Shown here piece after piece: positions 16,863 through 24,690 of a DNA stretch of 64,000 nucleotides. The position numbers and the translations under genes were made by a program. Numbering within the stretch: the stretch's first letter is position 1; each line of letters starts with the position of its first letter. The stretch is from JAUIET01 sp045105115 (GTDB taxonomy: Bacteria; Pseudomonadota; Gammaproteobacteria; Pseudomonadales; JAUIET01): contig JBGCDE010000065.1 of assembly GCA_045105115.1 (NCBI GenBank), forward strand, positions 1-64,000, read 5' to 3'. Below the pieces are notes generated by a model. That model did not search any database. It saw only the letters and a program-made list of their open reading frames with translations, and had not been told where the DNA came from.

Positions 16863-17687
16863 TTATGCGCCTCCGGAAAATGCGTAGACCAGCAAAATAT
16901 GCAGCGCCGTAAACGCCAGCAGAATTGCTGTGAAAGGCACATGTACCAGTAACCAGATACGCAGCGCACCTTGGTGAGCATAGTGGTAATCCAGTTCATT
17001 CTTGGTTCGCAGTAAACGCATTAGTTCACGTGCGCTGCTTGCTTCCTCAGCGTGCAAATAGGGAATCAAGCGCTCTATGTTACCGAAATGCTCCAGCCAT
17101 GTATCATTCTTGCCAGTAAGCTGTGCAAGTAAATTACCAGGTGTTGCCATGGCGCCACACAGTCGATCACGATAATAATCGACCAGCATGGAGGGTTGAT
17201 GTTTGGCCGCACAATCAAGCATGAGTTCATCAGCCTGCGCAGCCGTTGCCTGCATTCGAGACTGTATCTCATCAAATACGATTTCCCGCCCACTACGGCG
17301 TGCCAGTGCGGCTTGATAGTGACGCTTGATACGAAGCCCGACCCAGCCGCTCAGAGCAACGCCTGCAAAGCTGCCGATCAGAATTATTCCAACACTGCCG
17401 TCTGGCAAGCTCCAGCCAATATGCACCAAAAATATCAGCACAGAAATCACACCAAAATCTACGTGAAGTGGCAGCCATTGAATGCTGAGCAGATTGCGAA
17501 CTCGCACAGATCTTTTTTGCACGTAATATAGGACTTGAGCAATGAGCAGGTAAAACAACAACCAACCACTTAAGTGATGGTGGCGATAAAAGCTAATGTC
17601 GTAAAGTACATAGCCAAGCAATAAAATCGCAATGACGAACAGTAACAGTGCGTACTCGCGAAAACGCTTGGCAAGCATTTCCATCAT
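16863..17687 (-). CDS. Di-heme b-type membrane cytochrome
   Basis: The 274-residue protein has membrane segments near residues 12-30, 38-55, 73-92, 99-117 and 247-268. The third and last helices each carry two histidines 14 apart, H75/H89 and H249/H263. This H-x13-H pair in two helices is the classic bis-histidine arrangement that stacks two b hemes across the membrane, as in bc1 cytochrome b. A soluble helical stretch of about 130 residues lies between. It probably exchanges electrons between quinol and the periplasmic multiheme cytochromes encoded on both sides. The ATG overlaps the upstream stop by four bases. The family is not one I can name. Confidence 0.72.
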   Translation of the reverse strand: MMEMLAKRFREYALLLFVIAILLLGYVLYDISFYRHHHLSGWLLFYLLIAQVLYYVQKRSVRVRNLLSIQWLPLHVDFGVISVLIFLVHIGWSLPDGSVGIILIGSFAGVALSGWVGLRIKRHYQAALARRSGREIVFDEIQSRMQATAAQADELMLDCAAKHQPSMLVDYYRDRLCGAMATPGNLLAQLTGKNDTWLEHFGNIERLIPYLHAEEASSARELMRLLRTKNELDYHYAHQGALRIWLLVHVPFTAILLAFTALHILLVYAFSGGA

Positions 17688-18679
17688 TGGCTAATTGATC
17701 CTTTGTATTTTTCCGGTTTGGGCAATACAGCGTCTATGCCCGACCAACTTTTGCCGTCGTACTTTTTGGCCATCTCGGCAACCAGAGCGGCTACCTTATC
17801 AGCCGCCTGGTTTAGCTGACTGGCTTTGTTAAGGCCGAGCTTGCTTGCATTGGCAATCTTGAGCACAGCGGCTATCTCGTCTACCGCTTGCATCTCTTGC
17901 AGGCGTGTTAATCGCCGCTGACTCAGTTTAGCTTGCTTGGCGACTGCTTTTGCAAAATCACCGTTTTCGGTCGCGGTTGCTAATGCGCGCAAAGCGTACT
18001 CGTAATTCAATACCTGGCCTAGTAAGAACATTACGCGTCGTCGTTCCACGCTCGATTCTTCATTGTCGTCGCTGTACCAAACGTTGTGGCGAACCTCACC
18101 CTGACTCCAGCGCACTATTTCAAACGCACTCGAGCTAGAGTGTCCACCAACGTTAACCAGTCGCTCATCACTGATCATGTGGCAGCTATAACAATTGCGT
18201 ATCAGGCCTTCCATATTGGCTGGTCGAATCATACCTGCGGCTTCTGATTGTTTATAACGCTGTACACGGTGCTCAGGCGCCTCGTCTTCGGCTTCGATGT
18301 CTTTGCCACCAAAATCGCTGTGTATGTCTATCCAATCTCTGCCGGCACTGTGGCACGACTCACAACTAATCCCTGCTATCGCCTTCGGTTTTTGCTCTCT
18401 GAGTTCTGCAGTGAAATGACAACCGCTGCACTCAGCGGCTGTCTTGATTCGCTTTACACCAAGGTTTTTGGCAATTTCATCGGACTTCTCGCGTCGCGGC
18501 AATTCCTTGAATGTCTTGGCGTGATGCGTTTTCTTCCAAATCTCGGTTGTTTTTTCATGGCATTCTGCACACGCCTCTGGTCCTTCAACCATGGCTGGGT
18601 CCAGATGGTACTCTTGAGCCAATGTCAGTGGTGCTAGAAATAGCGCGATGGCTAAGGGTATGACTTTCAGTGTGTTCAC
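17684..18679 (-). CDS. Periplasmic tetraheme cytochrome c, c554-like
   Basis: The signal peptide is residues 1-21 (L-A-I-A-L-F-L-A-P-L-T-L-A). Four C-x-x-C-H sites follow: 37-41, 84-88, 106-110 and 163-167. The first is followed by I-W-K-K-T-H-H-A-K-T-F, the pattern of the cytochrome c554/multiheme superfamily. The C-terminal 150 residues are helical and heme-free, ending E-K-Y-K-G-S-I-S-Q. Nitrosomonas c554 is an electron carrier for hydroxylamine oxidation, but no hydroxylamine oxidoreductase is encoded here, so that role should not be copied. The start overlaps the reductase stop by one base, and the stop overlaps the b-type gene by four. Confidence 0.86.
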   Translation of the reverse strand: MNTLKVIPLAIALFLAPLTLAQEYHLDPAMVEGPEACAECHEKTTEIWKKTHHAKTFKELPRREKSDEIAKNLGVKRIKTAAECSGCHFTAELREQKPKAIAGISCESCHSAGRDWIDIHSDFGGKDIEAEDEAPEHRVQRYKQSEAAGMIRPANMEGLIRNCYSCHMISDERLVNVGGHSSSSAFEIVRWSQGEVRHNVWYSDDNEESSVERRRVMFLLGQVLNYEYALRALATATENGDFAKAVAKQAKLSQRRLTRLQEMQAVDEIAAVLKIANASKLGLNKASQLNQAADKVAALVAEMAKKYDGKSWSGIDAVLPKPEKYKGSISQ

Positions 18680-19998
18680 TAGATCTCCAGTTCAATATCA
18701 TTGGCAGGCACGCAAATGCAGGGCAGGCAATGGCCCTCATCGGGTTCATTGAAAGGGGCTTGGGTGTATTCAACACTGCCTGTTTTAACGCGTGTCATGC
18801 AGGTATGGCAAGATCCCATCCGGCAATCGGACGGCATGTCGATGTTTTGTGCTTCGGCAAATTCGAGCAATGAGCCAAACGTGGGTATCCATTTCTCAAG
18901 CCTATCGCTGTTAGCAAAACGCACCTTCGGCAAAGTTCGCGTTTGTGCCTTCGCTTTAGGCTTCACTGCAACGCGAGGTGTGCGTCCGCTGGACTGGCGG
19001 CGCTGCTCTTGGCGTCGGTCTTCGCCACGATTGATCTTGTAGAGTTCGCTGCGCAAGGCATAGTATGGAACCCCTGAATCCAGCAAATGTTCACAGCTTT
19101 GATTGACTGCACTGGTATAACCGGCGACATAAAAATCGGCGCCTTTTTTGTGTGTTGCCAGCTGCGTCAGCTCGCTTAGCTCACTGTCGCCGAACTGGTA
19201 TTCTTCGTCATTAGAGGCTTGTCTGGGGTGCGAACCAATACAGATACGCAGGTCCAGCGTATTGCCGCTGGCCACTCGCAGCGCGTGCATTTCTTCTAGC
19301 AACATGGTCTCGGCTTCATTCCGTGCAAAATAGGCCAAGCAGATTGGTCGTTTCTCTTGCTGCGCGATAAGTGTGTCGGCGATACTCATTACGGCTATAA
19401 CGCCAATATCGAGCCCGACTAACACAATTGGTGTTTGATCTTCTGGGTTCGGATTCAAAAAAAAGTGACCACCGGGTGCTTTTAACTGAACATTCTGGCC
19501 AACGCGTACGTCGTCATGTAAGTAGGTCGACATTTTCACTTTGTGTTTCTGATCTTCTGCTGAATCTTCTCCGGGTAGGCGGCGCACAGCAATACGGTAG
19601 TGGTCTTTAAGATGAGCGCCATTCAAAATTGAATAACATCGCACGGTTCGCTGTTTGCCAGGGGCTTGGTAGCTTAGAAAGACATGCTGGCCTGGTGCAA
19701 AACCTGCAACATCTCCACCATCATCGGGTACTAATGTCAGAGAGCATGTTGTGCGGTTGAGTCGCGTCTTTGACGCTATTTTGAATGGGCGCTCGCCGCT
19801 CCAGGCGCGTTGTGTGGGGCGAAAATCCACTCTCGATTGAATGCGCTTCAGTTGCTGATTAAATCCGGAAAAGGCCTGTTGCCTGTTATCCATCACGCCT
19901 TTTCTGAGATGAATCAATCTGTACGCCCAGATAAAAGCCTGTGTCATTGCGATTAGCAAGATCATCAGCGCCGTGAGCTGCAAGATATTTGGGTCCAT
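18679..19998 (-). CDS. Membrane-anchored FAD/[2Fe-2S] oxidoreductase
   Basis: Residues 8-27 form one membrane helix followed by many basic residues (R-L-I-H-L-R-K-G), which puts the 410-residue soluble part in the cytoplasm, as in NqrF. A ferredoxin-reductase module follows: FAD motif R-C-Y-S and an NAD(P)-like fold. Its usual G-G-I-G-x-T-P reads G-L-D-I-G-V-I-A, and the C-G-P loop reads V-A-G-Y-T-S. After a basic Pro/Lys linker comes a plant-type ferredoxin: C-R-M-G-S-C-H-T-C and C-L-P-C. The order reductase-then-ferredoxin matches phthalate dioxygenase reductase-like proteins. It could feed electrons from NAD(P)H towards the membrane cytochromes, but the altered nucleotide loops make the donor uncertain. 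Six bases separate it from the barrel gene. Confidence 0.8.
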   Translation of the reverse strand: MDPNILQLTALMILLIAMTQAFIWAYRLIHLRKGVMDNRQQAFSGFNQQLKRIQSRVDFRPTQRAWSGERPFKIASKTRLNRTTCSLTLVPDDGGDVAGFAPGQHVFLSYQAPGKQRTVRCYSILNGAHLKDHYRIAVRRLPGEDSAEDQKHKVKMSTYLHDDVRVGQNVQLKAPGGHFFLNPNPEDQTPIVLVGLDIGVIAVMSIADTLIAQQEKRPICLAYFARNEAETMLLEEMHALRVASGNTLDLRICIGSHPRQASNDEEYQFGDSELSELTQLATHKKGADFYVAGYTSAVNQSCEHLLDSGVPYYALRSELYKINRGEDRRQEQRRQSSGRTPRVAVKPKAKAQTRTLPKVRFANSDRLEKWIPTFGSLLEFAEAQNIDMPSDCRMGSCHTCMTRVKTGSVEYTQAPFNEPDEGHCLPCICVPANDIELEI

Positions 19999-20004
19999 AC
20001 GCGC

Positions 20005-21366
20005 TTAGAACTTCACCAGCAATTCAGCTGCAACGCCATAGCTGTCAGATGCTTCTGAGTTGCTGGCCGCAAACGTATCCAGAATGACGACAAATCGGTT
20101 GCCCAGTGCCTGCTGCAAGCGAACAGCCGCGCCAAATCCAGAGCCTTGGAGGTCTGAGTTTCGCCCGCCAGCTTCCACGAGCAGCTGGCGTCGCGTGTCA
20201 GAAAAAAACATTTGATAACCGGCAGCCACCCCAAAAGCCTGGTCGGCTTGATTGCTCAATGCAGAAGGTGCGCGGCCCAAGCCTCTTGCGGCAAATAGAA
20301 TTCCGGTGCGACCGAGTGGGCCGCCAGCAAGCGGATCTCTGGCGGCTGAACGAAACTGATCGATACCTGCGAAGGCATTAATATAGGCATTGTTATCGGT
20401 GTAGGCCGGCGACCATGAAAGTTCTGCAAACAGCAATACTCCATCGTCAGCTTGCGCGCTGACTTGATCTGGCGCGTGAGAAGCGTTTACCCGAAAGGTG
20501 GTGTTGAATAGACCAATGCGCTGAATGCTGTCGATGCCCAACACCCATAAGTCGCCATTCAGTTCATTGTCGCTTTGTACGAACACTACATCGGTATTGA
20601 CTGTGCTGAACTGAGTATCCCATTGTGCAAAGAGACCGAACAGCTTACCGTCCTCATCTTCAATATTGTTTCCGCGGTGAACTTCATTCCATGCGAACAC
20701 AGTACTGATGCGAAGGTTCACCAGCCATGCAACGTTATCAAAACGCAGGTTGTTTCGACTGATACCAATGGCGTCCAATTGGTCATTGATTAGCATGCCG
20801 TCCTGGTAGAACAGTGGTTGGCGACCGATTGAAAAACCCAGATCATTTGAGCTGCTGTCGTCGCTGTCCAGCCAGGGAAACAGTTCAGCGAAATCGCCTT
20901 CGAAAAACAGTGTGCGTATGCGATCGTTATACGCCTCCATGGTCTCGTCGTTTTCGAAGTCCTGGCCAGTAAATTGTTGATCTCTGTGCAGTGGCTGCAC
21001 ACCTATCAAAAGACGTTCTGTGCCGGAAAGCTGCAAATTCGCAAATAGGTCAAGACGGTTGGCCCATTCACTTTGATCTAAGCCCGTGTTGTCACGCCAG
21101 GCCTGTACGCTGGAGCGTGCGCTGCCATACAGCCATAAACGCGGTTGCCATATAGCACCACCCGGAAGCGTAAAGCCCGGCGATAAATTTCCTGTTTGAA
21201 GAAACGGGTCGCCAATTTCCAGAAGTGGCGCTGCGCGACGAGCAAGATCGTCGTCAGCAAGATAAGGTTTTGGTTCAGAATCCAGCGCTGAGCCAGCGGC
21301 AAGTGAACCGATGCTTACGAAAAGTGAGCACACCAGAGCGAACGGCTTTATAGGGTTCATGATCAC
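20005..21366 (-). CDS. Outer-membrane beta-barrel protein
   Basis: A signal peptide (about residues 1-24, ending S-L-A-A-G) is followed by roughly 430 residues with alternating polar and hydrophobic strands and short D/N-rich turns. The chain ends A-A-E-L-L-V-K-F, with a C-terminal phenylalanine as expected for BAM-inserted barrels. It resembles the alginate-export/porin type more than MtrB, and it lacks an N-terminal C-x-x-C. Its ATG overlaps the stop of the pentaheme gene by four bases. Placement inside a cytochrome operon suggests it holds or passes a cytochrome through the outer membrane, or admits the substrate; the sequence does not decide this. Confidence 0.8.
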   Translation of the reverse strand: MIMNPIKPFALVCSLFVSIGSLAAGSALDSEPKPYLADDDLARRAAPLLEIGDPFLQTGNLSPGFTLPGGAIWQPRLWLYGSARSSVQAWRDNTGLDQSEWANRLDLFANLQLSGTERLLIGVQPLHRDQQFTGQDFENDETMEAYNDRIRTLFFEGDFAELFPWLDSDDSSSNDLGFSIGRQPLFYQDGMLINDQLDAIGISRNNLRFDNVAWLVNLRISTVFAWNEVHRGNNIEDEDGKLFGLFAQWDTQFSTVNTDVVFVQSDNELNGDLWVLGIDSIQRIGLFNTTFRVNASHAPDQVSAQADDGVLLFAELSWSPAYTDNNAYINAFAGIDQFRSAARDPLAGGPLGRTGILFAARGLGRAPSALSNQADQAFGVAAGYQMFFSDTRRQLLVEAGGRNSDLQGSGFGAAVRLQQALGNRFVVILDTFAASNSEASDSYGVAAELLVKF

Positions 21367-23267
21367 TCCGTCAAATAGATAGTGACCGTGTCTCTGCGCA
21401 AGGTCTGGTGACCTTCAACAACCTTGTCGGCCAGTTGCTTGGCAGACATGTCGTAGTCAAAGCCAACATCCTGGATGGCGGCGATCAGATTCACCGGCAC
21501 CATCGCTGAATTGAGGCGAAGCTTAATCTTAAATGGACCTTCGCCTTTCAGGTCTTTGGCGGGTACAGAGTAGCTTGCACGACGCTTACTTCGAGGTGGA
21601 ATAGTGAAACGGTGTTTCCGCGCTCCCGCGGGTTGTCCGTGCAACATGGTAGAACGTGTGTCGGGTCGAATGAATGGCAGAGGGTCGGCTGAGTAATTCA
21701 CGGCGAGTACCTGCTCACGTTCACCGCCTCTTATCATTCGCGTTAGAAATTTGGATTGCAGACTGAACAGATCTTTGTCCAAAGGCAGCTCTCTATTGTG
21801 CACGTAGAGAGAATGTGCGTCGCGTAAATCGCCATTTGGGTCGAGGTCGCCGCTGCTGAACAGAATGTCACCTTCCTTGTTGCTGAGTTCCACGCCCAGC
21901 CACACAAGTCTCTCAGCGTCAAAACCGGTAGGTACGTTGTGCCCATCAGTAAGATTATGCACATCAATATAAAACTTCAGACCTTTGCTGCGCGAGGCCG
22001 ATTCCAGTGTCAGCTCGCCAAGTCCGTAGCCATTGCGCAGAACCTCCAGTCGTTTCTCGCTAGCCCACTCAAGTTGCTGCAACTGATAATCAATGATTTC
22101 ACGCGCGTCATAGCGATCATCAATGGCGCGCCAGCGCGCAGGAAATTCAATATCACTACGACTGGAATTTTCGAATTCGTCAGTACCCCAGCCAGCATCC
22201 ACATCAAACTTCAGCCATTCGCGCAGTGTGGCCATCTGTGCTGCGTCGGAGTTGTGCGGAAAAATACCCGGGTGTACAACCGAGTAGTCTGGCCCGGCAA
22301 AAAAATGATTGGTCAGCTTTCGTGATTGAGTGGCTACCCCACCGACCACTGCAGCAGGACCGTGGTCATAGCCACTGGGCAAGCCTTGTACTTTACCCAT
22401 ATGGCAGTCCTGACAGCTCTGCTTGGCTTCAGCGGCCGGAGAGTTTTTGTATTCGGAGAAAGCCTCTTCCAGCCTAAAACCATTGTGCAGATTGACGTCG
22501 TGACAGGTTCCACAGAAACCACTCGTTGAAAGAGCAGGGAAGTGCCCGACTTCGGTATGAATTTTTCGACCCGGCTTGTCAGCGTCAGTGACCACCCTGA
22601 ACTCATTACGATTATCCAAAACGCGTTCCAGCTCTTCATTGCCGTTCGGGCCAAATACCGGGCTGAGTAGATCACCCTCAACCAATGCGATACGACCTGA
22701 CACTTTTCCATAGTTCTTATCAAGGCGATGGCAAACCACGCACGTGATGCCTTCACGAGAGGTTGGATGGCGGTCAAGATTTGATATGGACGTAGATTCG
22801 CCCAGATTCATTCCCACCTGGGTGTGGCAACGAATACAAAAGTCACCATTAGTGCCACTGGTGAGTTGGTTGATGCGATTCTGCATTGCCATGTACACAG
22901 GGCTGAGTTGGGCGTAGGCATGTTGCGACACTGACCATTGTTGGTAATGTTTTTCATGACACGTCTTACAAGTGTTGGCCGATGGATAACGTTCTTCGGC
23001 AAACAAAGCCAAGTGGCTAGCGCCGGCTTCGTCTGCTTTGGTTTCAGTACTGGTTTCGGCGGCTGCATCGCTATCACCGAATAAATTGTCATCTGACGAA
23101 GTATCTTCGTCGTCAAACAAATCATCATCGGCGTCATCGCTGCCAAACAACTCATCGTCGCTGGTCGAAGCCTCGTCGTTGAATAAAATATCGTCTTGCG
23201 CAAAAAGCGACGTGCTGTGCAGCACGGTTAGCAAAAATGCCGCGCAAAAAATCGTCAAGATTCTCAT
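21363..23267 (-). CDS. Secreted pentaheme cytochrome c with acidic D-D-x-L-F repeats
   Basis: The signal peptide is residues 1-24. Four acidic repeats follow: D-D-I-L-F (25-29), D-D-E-L-F (37-41), D-D-D-L-F (47/48-51) and D-D-N-L-F (59-63), spaced 10-12 residues apart. Five C-x-x-C-H sites lie at 100-104, 144-148, 176-180, 252-256 and 285-289; the first has the c554-like H-Y-Q-Q-W tail. The C-terminal 340 residues are heme-free and beta-rich, with H-N-L-T-D-G-H-N-V-P-T-G, a segment common in large multiheme cytochromes. It is the first gene of the six-gene locus, so the promoter should lie in 23268-23393, although the acyl-CoA dehydrogenase upstream is on the same strand. Confidence 0.85.
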   Translation of the reverse strand: MRILTIFCAAFLLTVLHSTSLFAQDDILFNDEASTSDDELFGSDDADDDLFDDEDTSSDDNLFGDSDAAAETSTETKADEAGASHLALFAEERYPSANTCKTCHEKHYQQWSVSQHAYAQLSPVYMAMQNRINQLTSGTNGDFCIRCHTQVGMNLGESTSISNLDRHPTSREGITCVVCHRLDKNYGKVSGRIALVEGDLLSPVFGPNGNEELERVLDNRNEFRVVTDADKPGRKIHTEVGHFPALSTSGFCGTCHDVNLHNGFRLEEAFSEYKNSPAAEAKQSCQDCHMGKVQGLPSGYDHGPAAVVGGVATQSRKLTNHFFAGPDYSVVHPGIFPHNSDAAQMATLREWLKFDVDAGWGTDEFENSSRSDIEFPARWRAIDDRYDAREIIDYQLQQLEWASEKRLEVLRNGYGLGELTLESASRSKGLKFYIDVHNLTDGHNVPTGFDAERLVWLGVELSNKEGDILFSSGDLDPNGDLRDAHSLYVHNRELPLDKDLFSLQSKFLTRMIRGGEREQVLAVNYSADPLPFIRPDTRSTMLHGQPAGARKHRFTIPPRSKRRASYSVPAKDLKGEGPFKIKLRLNSAMVPVNLIAAIQDVGFDYDMSAKQLADKVVEGHQTLRRDTVTIYLTE

Positions 23268-23292
23268 TAGGTTACGCTGTAAGTGTGTGATT

Positions 23293-23344
23293 CCTCTACC
23301 TTTAACTGTAGCCGGGAATGGGCTTAAGTCTAATAAGGAAGAGG
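23293..23344. repeat. Inverted repeat upstream of the cytochrome locus
   Basis: CCTCTACCTT (23293-23302) and AAGGAAGAGG (23335-23344) pair over ten bases with one A-A mismatch and a 32-base loop. It lies in the 126-base gap between the acyl-CoA dehydrogenase stop and the first cytochrome gene. No T run follows, so it is not a typical terminator; it could be a leader hairpin or an operator. TATAAG is present nearby on the minus strand (23348-23353), without a good -35. Confidence 0.3.
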
Positions 23345-23393
23345 CCTTATAACGTGGTTTTCAGTTGAGCAAAATACACACAAACAACAGCGC

Positions 23394-24560
23394 TTAGCGG
23401 TGTTGTGGCATGCCCAGGCCGAAGGTTGCAACCAGGCCGCGCAACACTTCAACGACGCCGCCGCCAAAGGTATTAATCAGTGCACGACGGTACTCATGCT
23501 CCAGATCGCCAATCAGCACGCTTCCCTCGTCGGGTGCTGCAATCAGCGCGTTTGGCCCAACTATGTCCATTAACAATCTGCAGATTTCGATCAGTATTTC
23601 GGTGGAAAACACCTTGATTGCCGACGGAAACACCGGGCCGATCTCAGACTGATCCAATTGCCACGACATGCGAGCATTCATCACCCGCATAGCCTCCAGA
23701 TAAGCATACACTTCAGCCAGCGAACGCTGGGTTGAAGGGTCATCGATGGCGCGCTCACCATTGTGTTCTTCGCGAGCCCACTGCAAAGTGCGATCGAACA
23801 GTTTCCAGCCATGAATGCCCCAAGCCGCTAAACCAACACGTTCATGGTTGAGCTGCGATGTCACAAGCCGCCAGCCTTTATTCTCTTCACCAATAATCAT
23901 GTCAGCGGGCACACGCACATCGGTGTAATAAGACACATTGGTGCGCACGCTGCCTACAGTGTGCAAGGGGCCGAACGAAAAGCCTGGGTCTTTGGTGTCA
24001 ACGCAAAGTATTGAAATACCTTTATGTTTTGGAGCGTCAGGGTCGGTTCTGCAGGCCAGAAATACATAGTCTGCGGCTTCTGCCGCGCTGGTGTAGACTT
24101 TGCTGCCATTGATTACATAGTGATCGCCATCACGTACGGCGGCCGTTTGCAGTGAGGCCAGATCGGTGCCGGCATTCGGCTCGGAATAGCCGATGCTAAA
24201 GTGCAGTTTACCTGCCGCAATGTCTGGTAAGAAGCGGGCTTTCTGTTCCTCGGTCCCATGGTCCATGATCGCTGGGCCAACCGTGTTCAAGGTGACGAAT
24301 GGTACCGGTGCACCGGCTAGCAAGGCTTCTTCAAAGAACATTAATTGCTCGAGTTTGGTGAGGCCCTTACCGCCGTATTCTTTTGGCCATCCCAGCGCCA
24401 ACATGCCGTCTTTGCCCATCTGACGGATCAGGGATTTGTACAAATCACCGCCTTCTGCGTTGCGCAAGGTTTCTTTGTATTCAGGCTTTATTAGCGCTCC
24501 AAAATATTCGCGCAATTCTCCGCGCAGAGCGCGCTGTGATTCGGTGTAATCGACATGCAT
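23394..24560 (-). CDS. Acyl-CoA dehydrogenase
   Basis: The 388-residue flavoenzyme has the three-domain ACAD fold: an N-terminal helical domain, the Y-S-E-P-N-A-G-T-D-L-A-S flavin and substrate loop, and a C-terminal four-helix domain. The usual catalytic-base segment near the C-terminus (G-T-x-E) reads F-G-G-G-V-V-E-V-L-R, as in FadE-type subunits that act as heteromers in steroid or branched acyl-CoA breakdown. It diverges from a TetR-ACAD operon through a shared symmetrical promoter, so both dehydrogenases are probably expressed together and may form one enzyme. The substrate is not known. Confidence 0.9.
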   Translation of the reverse strand: MHVDYTESQRALRGELREYFGALIKPEYKETLRNAEGGDLYKSLIRQMGKDGMLALGWPKEYGGKGLTKLEQLMFFEEALLAGAPVPFVTLNTVGPAIMDHGTEEQKARFLPDIAAGKLHFSIGYSEPNAGTDLASLQTAAVRDGDHYVINGSKVYTSAAEAADYVFLACRTDPDAPKHKGISILCVDTKDPGFSFGPLHTVGSVRTNVSYYTDVRVPADMIIGEENKGWRLVTSQLNHERVGLAAWGIHGWKLFDRTLQWAREEHNGERAIDDPSTQRSLAEVYAYLEAMRVMNARMSWQLDQSEIGPVFPSAIKVFSTEILIEICRLLMDIVGPNALIAAPDEGSVLIGDLEHEYRRALINTFGGGVVEVLRGLVATFGLGMPQHR

Positions 24561-24586
24561 AACGATGACCTGATAGTGTGACTGCT

Positions 24587-24628
24587 GAAATCATAGTTGA
24601 AACTGTATTCAATTTCAACTATGATTTC
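24587..24628. promoter_or_regulatory. Perfect 16-bp palindrome forming a symmetrical divergent promoter and TetR operator
   Basis: GAAATCATAGTTGAAA (24587-24602) and TTTCAACTATGATTTC (24613-24628) are perfect inverted copies around ten bases. Read rightward, TTGAAA (24597-24602) and TATGAT (24620-24625) are exactly 17 bases apart; the symmetry creates the same pair leftward (24618-24613 and 24595-24590). Each direction thus has a sigma-70 promoter with five of six matches in both boxes. The repeat is the natural operator for the adjacent TetR protein. Confidence 0.8.
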
Positions 24629-24690
24629 ACTCAATGAATGAAGCAAACCCACGAGTAGCACCCAAGCGAGCCACGAAAGGTAAGGTGTCG

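Noticed and set aside
14874..23267. MtrCAB or nitrification (HAO/c554) system
   Set aside because: No decaheme MtrA-type protein of about 300 residues, no MtrB C-x-x-C, no surface OmcA/MtrC lipoprotein, and no hydroxylamine oxidoreductase are present.
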